Assembly: GCA_018266955.1 (NCBI GenBank)
Contig: JAFDZI010000007.1
Location: 47,880-111,879, forward strand
Source: Bacteroidota bacterium
GTDB taxonomy: Bacteria; Bacteroidota; Bacteroidia; Flavobacteriales; Weeksellaceae
DNA: 64,000 nt
Reading direction: 5' to 3'
Shown in pieces: positions 62,512 to 64,000 of the stretch (position 1 is its first letter; each line of letters starts with the position of its first letter). The notes under the pieces were generated by a model, which was given only the letters and a program-made list of their open reading frames with translations, made no database searches and had not been told where the DNA came from. Position numbers and translations under genes: made by a program.

Positions 62512-63846
62512 ATGACATTAGTACAGTTATTTCAATTTATCCTAAGTATTTCCATCTTGGTAATTCTTCACGAATTGGGACATTTTATTCCCGCAAAGCT
62601 TTTCAAGACTAAGGTTGAAAAGTTTTATCTTTTTTTTGACCCATGGTTTTCTATTGTAAAGAAAAAAATAGGCGAAACCGAATACGGAATTGGTTGGTTG
62701 CCATTTGGGGGCTATGTAAAAATTGCCGGCATGGTGGACGAAAGCATGGATACCGAGCAACTGAAAAAACCTGCTGAGCCATGGGAGTTTCGCAGTAAGC
62801 CAGCTTGGCAAAGACTGATTATCATGCTGGGCGGGGTTACCGTCAATTTCTTTTTGGCATGGGGCATCTATGCATGTCTGAGCTTCCTTAAAGGGGAAAC
62901 TTACCACGACAATCGTAAATTTGAAAACGGGATATCTGTAAGTGCTGCTGCTGAGAAAATGGGATTGAAAAACGGAGATAAAATCTTGAAAATAGATGGT
63001 AAAGAAGCTCCTAGATTTGAAACTTCTGCCATCAATATGCTTTTTGCCAATGAGGTAACAGTGGATAGAAACGGACAAGAAGTAACTTTCCCAGTGAATG
63101 AAGATGGCGTAGCTGAAATCTTAAAATCCAATGAGGCCAAAGCTTATTTTTTAATTAGAACTCCCGCTGTTGTAGATACGGTTATTGCCAACACTCCTGC
63201 ACAAAAAGCCGGACTAAAGCAAGGCGATAAAATTATGGCCATCAATGGGACGCCTATCCTCTATTATGATGAAGTTGGGCAGGCGCTACAGGCATATAAA
63301 AACAAAGCTGTGGAATTGACCGTACTAAGAAACAATACGAACGAAAACCTAAGCATTACCCCAGACAAAGATGGGAAAATTGGTTTTTCAAATTTTAAAA
63401 CAATTCAAAAGGCTTTGGATGCAACGGAAATCACCCACCAATATAGCTTTGCAGAGTCTATTGGGAGAGGTTTCACTAGAACCATAGATGTTTTGGTGAT
63501 GCAGGTGAAGCAATTCAAAATTATTTTTAACACCAAGACGGAAGGCTACAAGAAGGTTTCTGGGCCAATAGGAATCATCAAACAAATGCCAGAAACGGTA
63601 AATTGGGAATTTTTCTGGAGTTTTACTGCTATGTTTTCTGTTTGGTTGGCATTTCTCAATTTGCTTCCAATACCTGGTCTGGATGGTGGTCATGTGTTAT
63701 TTACCCTTTGGGAAATGATTACAGGAAAGCCAGTACCACAAAAAGTGTTGGAAAATGCACAGATGGTTGGGGTAATTTTCCTCATGGGACTCATGGTTTT
63801 GATCTTTGGATCGGATATTTTAAAGTGGATCACAGGAAAATTTTAA
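62512..63846 (+). CDS. rseP: RIP metalloprotease RseP (site-2 protease)
   Basis: RseP cleaves membrane-bound anti-sigma factors and signal peptide remnants. From the ATG at 62512 it has 444 residues: the zinc motif HELGH near residue 21 (VILHELGHFIPAKLF), the membrane segment VTVNFFLAWGIYACL, two PDZ-like domains (about 125-200 and 205-290, GLKNGDKILKIDGKEAP, GLKQGDKIMAINGTP), and the C-terminal LLPIPGLDGGHVLFTLWE with the second metal ligand. The promoter over the TTG at 62479 fixes the start. It is not next to the sigma factor at 33849. Confidence 0.95.
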   Translation: MTLVQLFQFILSISILVILHELGHFIPAKLFKTKVEKFYLFFDPWFSIVKKKIGETEYGIGWLPFGGYVKIAGMVDESMDTEQLKKPAEPWEFRSKPAWQRLIIMLGGVTVNFFLAWGIYACLSFLKGETYHDNRKFENGISVSAAAEKMGLKNGDKILKIDGKEAPRFETSAINMLFANEVTVDRNGQEVTFPVNEDGVAEILKSNEAKAYFLIRTPAVVDTVIANTPAQKAGLKQGDKIMAINGTPILYYDEVGQALQAYKNKAVELTVLRNNTNENLSITPDKDGKIGFSNFKTIQKALDATEITHQYSFAESIGRGFTRTIDVLVMQVKQFKIIFNTKTEGYKKVSGPIGIIKQMPETVNWEFFWSFTAMFSVWLAFLNLLPIPGLDGGHVLFTLWEMITGKPVPQKVLENAQMVGVIFLMGLMVLIFGSDILKWITGKF

Positions 63847-63868
63847 AAATAATCTAATTGATAATGAG

Positions 63869-63898
63869 TGCCTTTCTAAATGAAAGGCATTTTTTTTA
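63869..63898 (+). terminator. Terminator after rseP
   Basis: TGCCTTTC (63869-63876) pairs with GAAAGGCA (63882-63889), followed by a T-run. Confidence 0.85.
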
Positions 63899-63906
63899 AA
63901 AATATA

Positions 63907-63938
63907 TTTGCGTAGTATTAAAAAGCTTTCTATATTTG
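63907..63938 (+). promoter_or_regulatory. Promoter of tRNA-Asn
   Basis: TTTG (63907-63910), 20 bases, TATATTTG (63931-63938), about 22 bases before the tRNA. Confidence 0.65.
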
Positions 63939-63960
63939 CACCACTGAAAACAAAGGAAAA

Positions 63961-64000
63961 GCCTTTTTAGCTCAGTCGGTTAGAGCATCTGACTGTTAAT
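63961..64000 (+). tRNA. tRNA-Asn (GTT), partial at the right edge
   Basis: The acceptor strand GCCTTTT is followed by TA, the D arm GCTC...GAGC and the start of the anticodon arm TCTGA with anticodon GTT at 63995-63997. The window ends before the T arm and the 3' acceptor strand, so the ends of the gene are not visible. More tRNA genes may follow. Confidence 0.88.

Noticed and set aside
1..64000. CRISPR arrays, insertion sequences, prophage, toxin-antitoxin pairs or defence genes
   Set aside because: No regular spaced repeats, transposase, phage structural genes or known defence motifs were found on reading both strands.

Overview
The window looks like ordinary chromosome from an AT-rich member of the Bacteroidota, most likely class Flavobacteriia. 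The sequence evidence is a PorD/DUF4835 type IX secretion protein, a GLPGLI-family protein, DUF4293, DUF5687 and DUF6646 proteins, a Rho factor with a long polar insertion, an omega subunit of Bacteroidota type, TonB-dependent receptors, and many promoters of the Bacteroidota form TTTG-N17-21-TAnnTTTG. Placement near Weeksellaceae is only an inference. I see no prophage, insertion sequence, CRISPR array or rRNA.

Layout. 1-2534 (minus): suf iron-sulfur assembly genes (IscA-type carrier, sufB, sufC; sufC runs off the left edge). 2768-5515: GLPGLI protein, then a GNAT acetyltransferase, engB and an alpha/beta hydrolase. 5742-10281 (plus): a compact cluster that I read as nitrosative-stress and iron-sulfur repair. 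It holds a Ric/YtfE-type di-iron protein fused to three DUF2249 domains, a DUF1858 protein with two more DUF2249-like domains, a heme-copper-oxidase-I/NnrS-like membrane protein, a MIP18/DUF59 factor and an Rrf2 regulator with three spaced cysteines. A perfect inverted repeat sits over the first promoter. 10327-11044: a small unknown and a cupin. 11116-16857: rho, DUF4293 protein, an MsbA-like ABC exporter, an AI-2E family permease and a DUF3820 protein. 17064-21730: aconitase and a TonB-type outer membrane protein. 21816-26206: DUF2007 protein, a small unknown, an SpmAB-like membrane protein, and an EF-G paralogue lacking the switch II histidine. 26276-29546: a CcoI/FixI copper ATPase divergent from a Crp/Fnr regulator, with an FNR-like palindrome between them. 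29671-33435: panB, a small membrane protein, an RluA-type pseudouridine synthase, a serine hydrolase and a YjjG phosphatase. 33664-35115: a 44-residue protein, an ECF-type sigma factor and a secreted unknown. 35385-40369: an S9 oligopeptidase, an unknown and a two-component system. 40479-43451: a secreted Cys/His-rich protein and a TonB receptor carrying its own HMA domain, probably for metal uptake. 43760-46964: NlpC/P60 lipoprotein, rnpA, tcdA, a TatD hydrolase, a TetR regulator. 47102-54669 (plus): bamD, rpoZ, coaBC, porD, recN, then an ABC permease and ATPase. 54756-63846: fumC, a TonB-C-like protein, tadA, mutS, an RNA methyltransferase, a nitrilase-type amidase, a DUF6646 protein and rseP. 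The window ends inside a tRNA-Asn.

The parts most worth a second look are the DUF2249/Ric cluster with its candidate operator, two diverged copies of a structured RNA-like element (57458-57558 and 62289-62387) whose stems show compensatory changes, the HMA-TonB receptor with its Cys-rich neighbour, the FNR-like site between the regulator and the copper ATPase, and the 44-residue gene behind the sigma factor. All functional statements rest on motif recognition by eye; no database search was run.
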